64,000 nucleotides of DNA from Saccharomonospora glauca K62 (GTDB lineage Bacteria > Actinomycetota > Actinomycetes > Mycobacteriales > Pseudonocardiaceae). The notes beneath the pieces are model-generated. The model saw only the letters and a list, made by a program, of their open reading frames with translations, searched no databases and was not told where the DNA came from. Position numbers and translations under genes: made by a program. The DNA is taken from assembly GCF_000243395.2 (NCBI RefSeq), contig NZ_CM001484.1, positions 341,589 through 405,588 on the forward strand, in the 5' to 3' direction. Shown one piece after another: positions 43,110-52,974 of this stretch (the stretch's first letter is position 1; each line of letters starts with the position of its first letter).

Positions 43110-44273
43110 ATGGGTGCCGAGGTGGTCATCGAAGGTTTGAGCAAGTCCTTCGGCAAGCACACCATCTGGCGTGACGTCACGCTGACGCTGCCGCCCGGCG
43201 AAGTGTCGGTGATGCTCGGACCGTCGGGTACCGGTAAGTCCGTGTTTCTCAAGTCCATCATCGGACTGTTGAAACCGGACAGAGGCAAGTGCGTGATCAA
43301 CGGTGTGGACATCGTCAGATGTTCGGAGCGCAAGCTTTACGAGATCCGAAAGCTGTTCGGGGTGCTGTTCCAGGACGGCGCGCTGTTCGGCTCGATGAAC
43401 CTCTACGACAACGTCGCCTTCCCGCTTCGTGAGCACACGAAGAAATCCGAGACCGAGATTCGCAAGATCGTGCTCGAAAAGCTGGAGATGACGGGTTTGT
43501 CCGGCGCGGAGCGGAAGCTGCCGGGCGAGATCTCCGGCGGTATGCGCAAGCGGGCGGGACTGGCCAGGGCACTCGTGCTCGACCCGGAGATCATCCTCGT
43601 CGACGAGCCGGACTCGGGTCTCGACCCGGTGCGCACCACCTACATCTCGCAGCTGTTCATCGACGTCAACGCCCAGATCGACGCCACGTTCCTCATCGTC
43701 ACCCACAACATCAACCTCGCGCGGACGGTGCCGGACAACCTCGGCATGCTGTACCGCAAGGAACTGGTGATGTTCGGTCCCCGCGAGGTGCTGCTCACCA
43801 GCGAGGAGCCCGCGGTGAAGCAGTTCCTCAACGGCCGTATGGACGGGCCGATCGGGATGTCCGAGGAGAAGGACTCGGCCACGCTCGCCGCGGAGCGCGC
43901 GATGTTCGAGGCCGGTCACCACGCGGGTGGGGTCGAGGAGATCACCGGGGTGCCGCCGCAGCTCCAGCCGACTCCCGGCCTGCCGGAGCGGCAGGGCGCG
44001 AGACGCCGTAAGGACCGCGTGATGCGCATCCTGCACACGTTGCCACAGGCCGCGCGCGAGTCCATCATCGCCTCGCTCACGCCGGAGGAGCGGCACCGTT
44101 ACGGCATTCCCGCCCCGAGACCTCACCGGCCGGACCCGGTCGGCGCCCAGCGCGGCAGTCTGCCGACCGAGCAGGTGGCCCAGCTCCCGGACTCCGACTG
44201 GACCCGGCCGATCCCGGCCAACACCGACGACGTGACCCGACGACTACCTCCGCACCAGCAAGGAAACTCATGA
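43110..44273 (+). CDS. mkl: Mce transport ATPase (Mkl/MceG)
   Basis: 387 residues from the ATG at 43110 (MGAEVVIEGLSKSFG) with GGAGGTGCG directly upstream. An earlier open frame lacks homology. ABC ATPase energising YrbE/Mce lipid transport: Walker A GPSGTGKS (37-44), signature ISGGMRKRAGLARAL, Walker B ILVDEPDSGLDP, H-loop VTHN. A C-terminal extension of about 110 residues beyond the ATPase domain is typical of actinobacterial MceG. In mycobacteria mkl occupies the same chromosomal place, between rplL and rpoB, but is not linked to mce genes. Confidence 0.95.
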   Translation: MGAEVVIEGLSKSFGKHTIWRDVTLTLPPGEVSVMLGPSGTGKSVFLKSIIGLLKPDRGKCVINGVDIVRCSERKLYEIRKLFGVLFQDGALFGSMNLYDNVAFPLREHTKKSETEIRKIVLEKLEMTGLSGAERKLPGEISGGMRKRAGLARALVLDPEIILVDEPDSGLDPVRTTYISQLFIDVNAQIDATFLIVTHNINLARTVPDNLGMLYRKELVMFGPREVLLTSEEPAVKQFLNGRMDGPIGMSEEKDSATLAAERAMFEAGHHAGGVEEITGVPPQLQPTPGLPERQGARRRKDRVMRILHTLPQAARESIIASLTPEERHRYGIPAPRPHRPDPVGAQRGSLPTEQVAQLPDSDWTRPIPANTDDVTRRLPPHQQGNS

Positions 44274-45064
44274 GCTCACCGGCCTCGACGGCCAGGATTC
44301 CCGGACTCGGGATGCTGCGCGAGACCGGGAAGTTGTTCGCGCTCGGTCTCGACGTGGCGCGTGGCGTGTTCCAACGGCCGTTCCAATTCAGGGAATTCAT
44401 CCAGCAGGCGTGGTTCATCGCCAGCGTGACGATCCTGCCGACGGCGCTGGTGGCGATCCCCTTCGGCGCGGTCATCTCGATGCAGTTCGGGTCGTTGGCG
44501 AAGCAGCTCGGCGCGCAGTCGTACACCGGCGCGGGCAGCGTGCTCGCGACGGTGCAGCAGGCCAGCCCGCTCGTGGTGGCGTTGCTCGTGGCAGGCGCCG
44601 GCGGGTCGGCGATCTGCGCCGACATCGGTGCTCGCACGATCCGCGAGGAGATCGACGCCATGGAGGTGCTCGGCGTGTCGGCCGTGCAGCGCCTCGTGGT
44701 GCCGAGGGTGCTCGCGTGCATGTTCGTGGCGTTGCTGCTCAACGGCATGGTGAGCGTCATCGGCGTGCTCGGTGGCTACTTCTTCAACGTCGTGCTCCAG
44801 GACGGCACGCCCGGCGCGTACCTGGCGATTTTCTCGGCGCTCGCGCAGCTGTCGGACCTGTGGATCGGCGAGATCAAGGCGCTGATCTTCGGCTTCATCG
44901 CCGCGGTCGTCGCCGCCTACCGAGGGTTGAATCCCCCGCCCGGCCCGAAGGGCGTCGGCGACGCGGTGAACCAGTCCGTCGTCATCACGTTCCTTCTGCT
45001 GTTCGTGGTCAACACGGTGATCACGCTGATCTACCTGCAGCTCGTTCCCTCGAAGCTGGACTGA
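44270..45064 (+). CDS. YrbE/MlaE-family permease, first (YrbE-A)
   Basis: 264 residues, about five hydrophobic segments. MlaE-type permease of the Mce lipid importer. Landmarks: VTILPTALVAIPFGAVISMQ, GAGGSAICADIGARTIREEIDAMEVLGV (the EExxAL-like coupling loop), and LVPRVLA. ATG at 44270 overlaps the mkl stop by 4 bases. The second permease follows after 4 bp. Confidence 0.95.
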   Translation: MSSPASTARIPGLGMLRETGKLFALGLDVARGVFQRPFQFREFIQQAWFIASVTILPTALVAIPFGAVISMQFGSLAKQLGAQSYTGAGSVLATVQQASPLVVALLVAGAGGSAICADIGARTIREEIDAMEVLGVSAVQRLVVPRVLACMFVALLLNGMVSVIGVLGGYFFNVVLQDGTPGAYLAIFSALAQLSDLWIGEIKALIFGFIAAVVAAYRGLNPPPGPKGVGDAVNQSVVITFLLLFVVNTVITLIYLQLVPSKLD

Positions 45065-45068
45065 ACCG

Positions 45069-45908
45069 ATGGCCCGCCTGTTCCAGAACGTGAAGAACCT
45101 CGCCCACCGTCCACTGGCGACGTTGGACATGTTGGGCGACCAGATGTCGTTCTACCTGCGCGCACTCGCGTGGGCGCCCAGAGCGATCCGCCGCTACAGC
45201 AAGGAGGTGCTGCGGCTCCTCGCGGAGGTCAGCTTCGGCTCGGGGTCGCTGGCGGTGATCGGCGGCACGGTCGGCGTGATGGTGGGGCTGACGCTGTTTA
45301 CGGGTGTCCTGGTGGGACTCCAGGGCTACTCGGCACTGGACTCCATCGGCACCTCGGCGTTCACGGGTTTTTTGACGTCGTTTTTCAACACGCGGGAGAT
45401 CGCTCCGCTGGTGGCGGGGCTGGCGCTGTCGGCGACGGTGGGCGCCGGGTTCACCGCCCAGCTCGGCGCCATGCGGATCTCCGAGGAGGTCGACGCGCTG
45501 GAGGTCATGGGCGTGCCGAGCCTGCCGTACCTCGTGACGACGCGCATCATCGCCGGGTTCGTGGCGGTGGTCCCGCTCTACGTGATCGGGCTGCTCAGTT
45601 CGTACCTGGCGTCGAGAACCGTGGTGGTGTACCTGTACGGGCAGTCGGCGGGCACCTACGACCACTACTTCGAGATGTTCCTGCCCCCGGAGGACGTGCT
45701 CTACTCCTTCATCAAGGTGCTGATCTTCAGCGTGTTGATCATCCTGATGCACTGCTACTACGGGTACCGGGCCACCGGCGGCCCCGCCGGGGTCGGTATC
45801 GCGGTCGGCCGGGCGGTCCGGCTGTCGATCGTGACGGTGGCGGTGGTCAACTTCTTCATCGGATTCGCCATCTGGGGCACTGACACGACGGTGAGGATCG
45901 CGGGATGA
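45069..45908 (+). CDS. YrbE/MlaE-family permease, second (YrbE-B)
   Basis: 279 residues. Second MlaE-type permease; the pair would form a heterodimeric membrane core with MceG. Coupling loop: TAQLGAMRISEEVDALEVMGVPSLPYLV (landmarks SEEVDALEVMG). Other landmarks: GLALSATVGAGF and LVTTRIIAGFV. The stop overlaps the first Mce gene by ATGA. Confidence 0.95.
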   Translation: MARLFQNVKNLAHRPLATLDMLGDQMSFYLRALAWAPRAIRRYSKEVLRLLAEVSFGSGSLAVIGGTVGVMVGLTLFTGVLVGLQGYSALDSIGTSAFTGFLTSFFNTREIAPLVAGLALSATVGAGFTAQLGAMRISEEVDALEVMGVPSLPYLVTTRIIAGFVAVVPLYVIGLLSSYLASRTVVVYLYGQSAGTYDHYFEMFLPPEDVLYSFIKVLIFSVLIILMHCYYGYRATGGPAGVGIAVGRAVRLSIVTVAVVNFFIGFAIWGTDTTVRIAG

Positions 45909-47230
45909 GCTCAACGGTGGCGACGATTCGTCGCAGGTTGCTCGGGCTGCTCCTGGTGAGCATCCTCGTCGGGGGCATCGCGTTGAGCGTGGCCGTCTAC
46001 AACCGAGCGTTCAGCGACTACGTGACGGTGCGGTTGCAGGCCGGAGCCATCGGCAACCAGCTCGCACGGGACTCCGACGTGAAGGTGCGGGGCCTGATCA
46101 TCGGCCGGGTCGGCGAGATCGAGGCGACGCCCACGGGGGCGGAGCTGGTGCTGTACCTGGACCCGGAACAGGCCGAGCTCGTGCCGGCCAACGTGTCGGC
46201 GAGGTTCCTGCCGAAGACACTGTTCGGCGAGCGCTACGTCGACCTGGTCATCCCCGAACGGCCCTCACCGGTGAGTCTGTCCGACGGCGACGTGATCGCC
46301 CAGGACCGCACCGAGGACGCCGTGCGGTTGGAGCAGGCACTCGACAACCTGCTGCCCGTGTTGCAGGCCGTGCAGCCCGAGAAGCTGTCCAGCACCTTGA
46401 CGGCCATCTCCACGGCGCTGGAGGGCAGGGGGGAACAACTCGGCAGGACGCTGTCCGACTTGGGCGATTACCTGGGAGCGCTGAACCCCCACGTGCCCAA
46501 GCTGCAGGAGAACCTGCGGGAGCTGGCCGAGTTCTCCGACACCCTCTCCGACGTCGCCCCGGACCTGCTGACCACGCTCGACAACCTCAGCACCACCAGC
46601 CGGACGATCGTCGAGCGGAGCTTCGACCTCGACGCGGTGTACCGCACGGTGACGGCGGCGTCGAGCGACCTGGACGCGTTCCTCGACGCCAACGGAGCCA
46701 ACATCATCAGCCTCGGGGAGACCGCGAGGCCCACGGCGGAACTGCTGGCCAAGTACGCGCCCTCCTACCCGTGCTTCCTCGGGCAGATGGCGGAGCTCGT
46801 GCCGAGGATCGACGAGTCGTTCGGCAAGGGCACGAACAAGCCGGGGCTGCACGCGACCCTGGAGATCACCGTGGACCGTGGCCCGTACAAGGCCGGGCAG
46901 GACGAGCCCGAGTACAACGACAAACGCGGGCCGCGCTGCTACGCGATGGACGAGTATCCGGACCCGTTCCCGCAGCATCCGCCGGACGGCCCGCTGCAGG
47001 ACGGCAGTGTGCACCCACCCGCGGCACGGTCGAACGTGACCGGGCTCAACCACTCGGCCGCGGGCGGCGGGGCGACTCCGGCCGGAAACCCCGCCAACAC
47101 CTCGGGCGAGCACGCGCTGGTGGCGCAGCTCGTGGGACCGAGGGTGAGGCTCGCGCCGTCCGAGGTCCCCGCGTGGGGATCGTTCCTGGTGGCCCCGCTC
47201 TACCGAGGAGCGGAGGTGACGGTCCGATGA
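45905..47230 (+). CDS. MCE-family protein, A position
   Basis: 441 residues. N-terminal membrane anchor (about 10-33), MCE domain (VRLQAGAIGNQLARDSDVKVRGLIIGRVGEI, landmark DVKVRGLIIGRVGEI), long helical region from ~140 to ~260 that forms the tunnel in Mce hexamers, then a disordered Pro/Gly/Ala-rich tail. In Mce complexes six different Mce proteins (A-F) make one assembly that carries lipids or sterols across the envelope. ATG 45905 overlaps the YrbE-B stop. Confidence 0.93.
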   Translation: MSSTVATIRRRLLGLLLVSILVGGIALSVAVYNRAFSDYVTVRLQAGAIGNQLARDSDVKVRGLIIGRVGEIEATPTGAELVLYLDPEQAELVPANVSARFLPKTLFGERYVDLVIPERPSPVSLSDGDVIAQDRTEDAVRLEQALDNLLPVLQAVQPEKLSSTLTAISTALEGRGEQLGRTLSDLGDYLGALNPHVPKLQENLRELAEFSDTLSDVAPDLLTTLDNLSTTSRTIVERSFDLDAVYRTVTAASSDLDAFLDANGANIISLGETARPTAELLAKYAPSYPCFLGQMAELVPRIDESFGKGTNKPGLHATLEITVDRGPYKAGQDEPEYNDKRGPRCYAMDEYPDPFPQHPPDGPLQDGSVHPPAARSNVTGLNHSAAGGGATPAGNPANTSGEHALVAQLVGPRVRLAPSEVPAWGSFLVAPLYRGAEVTVR

Positions 47231-47264
47231 GCCGGACGATCGTCGAGTGCGGGGAGGTGATCGC

Positions 47265-48296
47265 GTGAGGGGGCTCGCCGCGCCGCTGGTGAAGCTCAGC
47301 GCCTTCGTGGTCACCACCGTGGTGTTCACGGCCCTGCTCGGGTTCAGCATCGCGAACGTGAGCACGTCGGACACCGACACCTACAAGGCGCGCTTCTCCG
47401 ACGCCACGTCGGTGCTGCCGGGGGACGACGTCCGCATCGCGGGCGTGCGCGTGGGACAGGTGTCCGACGTCCGCATCGTCGACCGCCGGATCGCGGAGGT
47501 CGAGTTCGAACTGGACAGCAACCGGACGCTTCCGAACAACGTCGTCGCCGTCATCAAGTTCCGCAACCTCGTCGGCCAGCGGTACATCTCGCTGGAACGC
47601 GGTGAGGGACCGTCGGAGGGGACCCTGGAGAAAGGCGGCACCATCCCGCTGGAGAACACCCGCCCGGCCGTCGACCTCACCGAGCTGTTCAACGGCTTCA
47701 AGCCGTTGTTCCGGGCACTGTCCCCCGAGGACGTGAACACGCTGTCCTACGAGATCATCCGGGTCCTTCAGGGCGAGGGCGGCACCGTCGAGAGCCTGCT
47801 CTCCCACACCGCGTCGCTCACCACCACCATCGCCGAGCGGGACGAGGTCATCGGCGAGGTGATCGACAACCTCAACCTGGTGCTGGACACGCTCAACGAA
47901 CGCACGCCGCAACTGTCACAACTCATCAGCAGGTTGCAGAAGTTCGTGTCGGGACTCGCTAGCGACCGTGAGCCCATCGGCGAGGCGATCGATGCCATCG
48001 ACGACCTCGCCAACACCACGGCGGGCCTGTTGGCGGAGGCCCGCGAGCCGCTGCGGGAGGACATCGACGCGCTCGGCGACCTCGCGAGCAACCTCAACGA
48101 CCACGAGGAAGTCGTCGAGCACTTCATCCAGTACCTGCCGAGGAAGGTCAGCAGGCTGGCGTCCACAGCGGACTACGGGTCGTGGCTGAACTTCTTCCTC
48201 TGCGAAGCGAAGGGCAACATCAGCATCACCGGCCTCGGCGACCGGCCGGTCTCGTTGCCGCTCCTGCCAGCCAACCGGAGTCGGTGCCTGTCATGA
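47265..48296 (+). CDS. MCE-family protein, B position
   Basis: 343 residues from the GTG at 47265 with GGGGAGGTG upstream. N-terminal anchor (LSAFVVTTVVFTALLGFSIANV), MCE domain (FSDATSVLPGDDVRIAGVRVGQVSDVRI, landmark GDDVRIAGVRVGQV) and long helical part (about 120-300). Ends in RSRCLS. It follows the A gene by 34 bp, and its stop overlaps the next start. Confidence 0.92.
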   Translation: MRGLAAPLVKLSAFVVTTVVFTALLGFSIANVSTSDTDTYKARFSDATSVLPGDDVRIAGVRVGQVSDVRIVDRRIAEVEFELDSNRTLPNNVVAVIKFRNLVGQRYISLERGEGPSEGTLEKGGTIPLENTRPAVDLTELFNGFKPLFRALSPEDVNTLSYEIIRVLQGEGGTVESLLSHTASLTTTIAERDEVIGEVIDNLNLVLDTLNERTPQLSQLISRLQKFVSGLASDREPIGEAIDAIDDLANTTAGLLAEAREPLREDIDALGDLASNLNDHEEVVEHFIQYLPRKVSRLASTADYGSWLNFFLCEAKGNISITGLGDRPVSLPLLPANRSRCLS

Positions 48297-49279
48297 CTAG
48301 TTTCTCCAAGCGCAACCCCGTGCCGATCGCGATCGTCGGGATCACGTTGATGGTGCTCGGCACGCTCGCGGCCCTCAACGCCGACGACCTGCCGCTGATC
48401 GGCGGCGGCACCACCTATCGCGCGGAGTTCAGCGAGGCCGCGGGACTGGAGCCCGACGACGAGGTGCGCATCGCGGGCGTGAAGGTCGGTGAGGTCACCG
48501 ACATCGAACTCGACGGCGCGAAGGTCCTGGTGTCGTTCAAGGTCTCGGACGCGTGGCTCGGCGACCGCACCACCGCCGCCATAAAGATCAAGACCTTGCT
48601 GGGGCGGAAGTACCTCTCCCTCGACCCCATGGGCGAGAACACCCTCGACCCCGACGACACCATTCCGCTGGAGCGCACGGCCGCCCCCTACGACGTGATC
48701 GAGGCGTTCCGCGGGCTCTCCGAGACGGTGGACGAGATCGACGTCGACCAGCTCGCGCACAGCTTCGACGTCCTGTCGCAGACGTTCGCCGACACCCCGG
48801 ACGACGTGCGGGGAGCGCTGGACGGCCTTTCCAAGCTGTCCGACACCATCGCCTCGCGGGACGCCCAGCTCGCCGAACTGCTCGACGGCACCCGGCAGGT
48901 CAGCCAGACACTGGCCGACCGCGACGACGAACTCGCCACCCTCATCGAGGACGGCAGCGCGCTGCTGGAGGAGCTGTCCGCCCGCGAGGAGGCCATCCGC
49001 GCCCTGCTGAACGGCACCCGCGAGCTGTCGGCACAGCTACGCGGTCTCGTGGACGACAACGACGAACAACTCGACCCCGTGCTCGAACAGCTCGACAAGC
49101 TCACCGACATGTTGGAGCGCAACCAGGAGTCGCTGGCCGAGGGCATCGAGAACTTCGCGCCGTTCGTGCGGGTCTTCAACAACACCATCGGTAGCGGTCG
49201 CTGGTTCGACAACTACATCTGCGGCCTGCTGCTGCCCTCCATCGGCCCGTTGAACGAAGAGGGGTGCAACGCGCGATGA
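48293..49279 (+). CDS. MCE-family protein, C position
   Basis: 328 residues, ATG at 48293 overlapping the B stop (ATGA). Anchor about 9-32, MCE domain with EPDDEVRIAGVKVGEVTDIEL, then helical barrel region. Short Cys-containing end (GPLNEEGCNAR). Confidence 0.92.
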   Translation: MTSFSKRNPVPIAIVGITLMVLGTLAALNADDLPLIGGGTTYRAEFSEAAGLEPDDEVRIAGVKVGEVTDIELDGAKVLVSFKVSDAWLGDRTTAAIKIKTLLGRKYLSLDPMGENTLDPDDTIPLERTAAPYDVIEAFRGLSETVDEIDVDQLAHSFDVLSQTFADTPDDVRGALDGLSKLSDTIASRDAQLAELLDGTRQVSQTLADRDDELATLIEDGSALLEELSAREEAIRALLNGTRELSAQLRGLVDDNDEQLDPVLEQLDKLTDMLERNQESLAEGIENFAPFVRVFNNTIGSGRWFDNYICGLLLPSIGPLNEEGCNAR

Positions 49280-50460
49280 CCGACACCCGTCTCGGACAGC
49301 AGCTCGCCCGTGGCATCGCCGTCGCCTGCGTGCTCGGGCTGGTCGTGGCCACCGTCCTGTGGTGGACCATGAAGGACGCGGGCTCCAAACGCGTCACCGC
49401 GTACTTCACCGAGGCCATCGGCCTGTACGAGGGCAACAGCGTCCGGATCCTCGGCGTCGAGGTTGGGGAGGTGACCTCCGTGCGGCCCGAGGGCGACCGC
49501 GTCCGGGTCGACATGGTCTACGACCGCGAGGTCGCCGTCCCCGCCGACGCCAAGGCCGTCATCGTCGCCCCCGCGCTGGTCTCCGACCGCTACGTGCAGT
49601 TCACCCCCGCCTACACCGGAGGCGACGAACTCGCCGACGGCGCCGTGATCCCGTTGTCCCGCACCGCCGTCCCGCTGGAGATCGACGAACTCGGCGAGAG
49701 CCTCAGCCGCGTGTCCGAGGCACTCGGCCCGAACGGCGCCAACGCTGACGGCTCGCTGTCCGACCTGCTCGACACCGCCGCGGCGAACCTCGACGGCAAC
49801 GGCAAGGCCCTGCACGACTCCATCACCAAGCTCGGCCAGGCGGCGGGAACCCTCTCCGGCAACTCCGAGGACCTCTTCGTCACCGTCGAAAACCTCGCGA
49901 AGTTGTCCGAGACCCTCGCCGAGAGCGACGGGCAGGTGCGCCGGTTCGAGGAGCAACTCGCCGACGTCAGCGACTTCCTCGCCGCCGAACGCGACAACCT
50001 CGCGGCCACGGTGTCCGAACTCGGCACCACGCTCGCGCTCGTCGACGACTTCATCAACGACAACCGCGAGCGCGTGAAGTCGAACGTCGACAAGCTGGCC
50101 GACGTCACCCAGGTGCTCGTGGATCAGCGCGCGGCACTGGCCGAGACGCTCGACATCGCGCCGCTCGCGCTCGGCAACCTCGCCAACACCTACAACGCCG
50201 CATCGGGAACCCTCGACGCCCGGCCCAACATGAACGAACTCACCGAACCGCCGATCCTCATGGTCTGCAACTTGCTCAGGCAGACCCCCGAGGCGCTCGA
50301 CGTGCTCGGCAACCTCTGTGCCGACGTGGCGGGGGTCCTGGACGGCGTCCTGGAGCTGCCGTCGCTGGCCGAGTCGGTGAACGCCTTGAACAAGGGCAAG
50401 CTGCCACCACTGCCGCTTCCGCTGGTCGGACAGCTCACGAGCTCGGGAGGCCAGCGATGA
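49276..50460 (+). CDS. MCE-family protein, D position
   Basis: 394 residues, ATG at 49276 overlapping the C stop. Anchor about 14-31, MCE domain (YFTEAIGLYEGNSVRILGVEVGEVTSVRP, landmark SVRILGVEVGEV), then the helical region and a Leu/Pro tail. Stop overlaps the E gene start (ATGA). Confidence 0.92.
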   Translation: MTDTRLGQQLARGIAVACVLGLVVATVLWWTMKDAGSKRVTAYFTEAIGLYEGNSVRILGVEVGEVTSVRPEGDRVRVDMVYDREVAVPADAKAVIVAPALVSDRYVQFTPAYTGGDELADGAVIPLSRTAVPLEIDELGESLSRVSEALGPNGANADGSLSDLLDTAAANLDGNGKALHDSITKLGQAAGTLSGNSEDLFVTVENLAKLSETLAESDGQVRRFEEQLADVSDFLAAERDNLAATVSELGTTLALVDDFINDNRERVKSNVDKLADVTQVLVDQRAALAETLDIAPLALGNLANTYNAASGTLDARPNMNELTEPPILMVCNLLRQTPEALDVLGNLCADVAGVLDGVLELPSLAESVNALNKGKLPPLPLPLVGQLTSSGGQR

Positions 50461-51653
50461 GGCGACTGCGCACGGCCCTCGCCGCGGCGAGCGCCGCCAC
50501 GCTCCTCGTGATCGGGGGATGCGGTTTCTCCGGGGCCCACGACATCCCCCTCCCCGGCGGCGCGGACCTCGGGGACGACCCCTACACGGTTCGCATCCAC
50601 TTCCGCGACGTGCTCGACCTCGTCCCCCAGGCCGGCGTCCGGGTAGGTGAGGTGCCCGTCGGCACCGTCGAGGAGATCAAGCTGGCCGACGACGGATGGA
50701 CGGCCGAGGTGGTGGTCTCCGTCAACCGGGACGTCGAACTGCCCGCGGGCGCCATCGCCAACCTGCGCCAGTCGAGCCTGCTCGGGGAGAAGTACGTCGA
50801 ACTCGCCGCGCCCCCCGAGAGCACGGACACCCCGGCCGCGGGACGGCTCTCCGACGGTGACCTCATCCCCGTCGAGCGCACCAACCGTAGCGTCGAGGTC
50901 GAGGAAGTCCTCGGTGCGCTGTCCATGCTGCTCAACGGCGGCGGGGTGGAACAGCTCAACACGATCACCAGGGAGCTGGGCGCGGCCCTCAAGGGCAACT
51001 CGCCCGACGTCAAGGCGCTGCTGCGGAACGCGGAGGAACTCGTCAGGGCACTCGACGAGCAGTCCAGTGACATCACGTCCGCACTCGACTCGCTCAACCG
51101 GCTGTCGTCCACCCTCAGCACCCAACGCGACAAGATCGCCGTCGCCGTCGAGGACCTGAGTCCAGGCCTGGAGGTCCTCGAACGGCAGAGGGGCCAGCTC
51201 GTCGACATGCTGAGCGCGCTCGACAACCTGTCCGAGGTGGCCGTCGAGACCGTCAACGCGAGCCAGGAGGACCTCGTCGCCAACCTCGAGGCCCTGCTGC
51301 CCACGCTGCGCAAGCTCGCCGAGGCCGGGGCCGACCTGCCCAACGCCCTGGAGCTCCTGCTCACTTACCCGTTCACCGACGCGGCGGCCGAGGGCGTCAA
51401 GGGCGACTACATGAACCTCTACCTCGAACTGGACCTGAACCTGAAGGAGATCCTCGCCAACCTCGGCCGCAGCAGGCAGAACCCGTTGCAGAACCTGCCG
51501 ATCGTCGGCGACCTCACCAACCCGCGCGAGACCGACCCCGAGGACACGTCGTCGTTGCTGCCGCTGCCGGGCGACGAGGACTACACCGAAGGCGGTGACG
51601 GCGGCGCCGGCCTCGGCGGCCTCATCGACGAGATCGTGGGAGGTGACCGCTGA
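50457..51653 (+). CDS. MCE-family lipoprotein, E position (LprK-like)
   Basis: 398 residues, ATG 50457. Signal peptide with lipobox VIGGC (C22), the mark of the E subunit in actinobacterial Mce operons. The MCE domain has QAGVRVGEVPVGTVEEI. Long helical region, acidic Gly-rich tail. The stop TGA at 51651-51653 shares its last base with the F start codon (TGATG). Confidence 0.93.
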   Translation: MRRLRTALAAASAATLLVIGGCGFSGAHDIPLPGGADLGDDPYTVRIHFRDVLDLVPQAGVRVGEVPVGTVEEIKLADDGWTAEVVVSVNRDVELPAGAIANLRQSSLLGEKYVELAAPPESTDTPAAGRLSDGDLIPVERTNRSVEVEEVLGALSMLLNGGGVEQLNTITRELGAALKGNSPDVKALLRNAEELVRALDEQSSDITSALDSLNRLSSTLSTQRDKIAVAVEDLSPGLEVLERQRGQLVDMLSALDNLSEVAVETVNASQEDLVANLEALLPTLRKLAEAGADLPNALELLLTYPFTDAAAEGVKGDYMNLYLELDLNLKEILANLGRSRQNPLQNLPIVGDLTNPRETDPEDTSSLLPLPGDEDYTEGGDGGAGLGGLIDEIVGGDR

Positions 51654-52915
51654 TGCTCGTTCGCAAGACGAAGATCCAACTCGTCGTCTTCCTCGTCGTC
51701 TCGGTCTTGGCCGTCGGCTACGCGCTGGTGCGCTTCACCGACGTCGAGAAGATGTTCGGCTCCGGCGGCTACACCGTTCACCTCGAACTGTCCGAGTCCG
51801 GTGGCATCTTCACCGGCGCGGAGGTCACCTACCGCGGCTACAACATCGGCGAGGTCGGCAAGCTCAGCCTCACCGCCGACGGCTTGTCCGCGGCCCTGCT
51901 CATCGACGCCGACGCCCCGCCGGTGCCGAAGAAACTTCACGCGGCCGTCGCCAACCGGTCCGCGGTCGGGGAACAGTACGTCGACCTGCGGCCCGTCACC
52001 GACGAAGGCCCCTACCTCGCCGACGGCGACGTCATCCGGGCCGTGAAGGTCGACACCCCGGTCTCGGCCCAGGAGATCATCACCGACCTCGACGGCCTCG
52101 CCTCCTCGGTGCCCACCGAGTCGTTGCGCACGGTGGTCGACGAGTCCTACGAGGCGTTCAACGGCACCGGCCGGCACCTCCAGGCGCTGCTGGACGCCAC
52201 CGACGAGTTCACCCGCGTCGCGGGGGAGTACCTGCCGCAGACGGTGCGGCTGCTGGAGTCCGGCACCACGGTGCTGAGCACCCAGAACGACCTGAGCACG
52301 CACATGCGCTCGTTCAGCTCCGACCTGAAGGAGCTCTCGCAGACGCTGAAGGACTCCGACGGCGACATCCGCGAACTGCTCCGGACCGCCCCACCGGCGG
52401 CCACCACCGTCAGCGAGGTGCTCGCGGAATCCGGTGACAACCTGAGCACGGTGCTGGCCAACCTCCTGACCACGTCCAACGTCCTCATCACCCGGCTCGA
52501 CGGGCTGGAGCAGGCCTTCGTCAGCTATCCCGTCGTCGCGGCGGGCGCGTACAGCGTGACGCCCGGCGACGGCACCGCCCACCTCGGGCTCGTGCTCAAC
52601 CTGTTCAACCCGCCCGCGTGCACGAAGGGGTACCGTCCGCCAGAGGACTACCGGCCGGGCAACGAGACCAGCGAGCGCGAACCGTACGCCGACGCCTACT
52701 GCGCCGAACCCGAGGGCAGCCCCATCGCGGTGCGCGGCTCGCAGAACGCCCCGTTCAACGGCGTTCCCGTGGCGCCGACCGAGCAGCAGGTGCAGGCCCA
52801 CCGCAACCGCGACTCCGAACAACTGGAGTTCCTGCGGCGGAACGCGCTCGGCCGCGTGACGGAGGACGCCGTGTCCATCACCAGCCTGCGGCAGCTCGTG
52901 GGCGTGGAGGACTGA
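51653..52915 (+). CDS. MCE-family protein, F position
   Basis: 420 residues. Anchor about 8-27, MCE domain with GAEVTYRGYNIGEVGKL, helical region, C-terminal extension of about 110 residues with two Cys. Last of the six Mce genes; translation is coupled to E. Confidence 0.92.
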   Translation: MLVRKTKIQLVVFLVVSVLAVGYALVRFTDVEKMFGSGGYTVHLELSESGGIFTGAEVTYRGYNIGEVGKLSLTADGLSAALLIDADAPPVPKKLHAAVANRSAVGEQYVDLRPVTDEGPYLADGDVIRAVKVDTPVSAQEIITDLDGLASSVPTESLRTVVDESYEAFNGTGRHLQALLDATDEFTRVAGEYLPQTVRLLESGTTVLSTQNDLSTHMRSFSSDLKELSQTLKDSDGDIRELLRTAPPAATTVSEVLAESGDNLSTVLANLLTTSNVLITRLDGLEQAFVSYPVVAAGAYSVTPGDGTAHLGLVLNLFNPPACTKGYRPPEDYRPGNETSEREPYADAYCAEPEGSPIAVRGSQNAPFNGVPVAPTEQQVQAHRNRDSEQLEFLRRNALGRVTEDAVSITSLRQLVGVED

Positions 52916-52974
52916 CCAGGAATTACCGACGAGTTCACCGCGACAACACCCACCCCGATCCAGTCTGGAGCGCC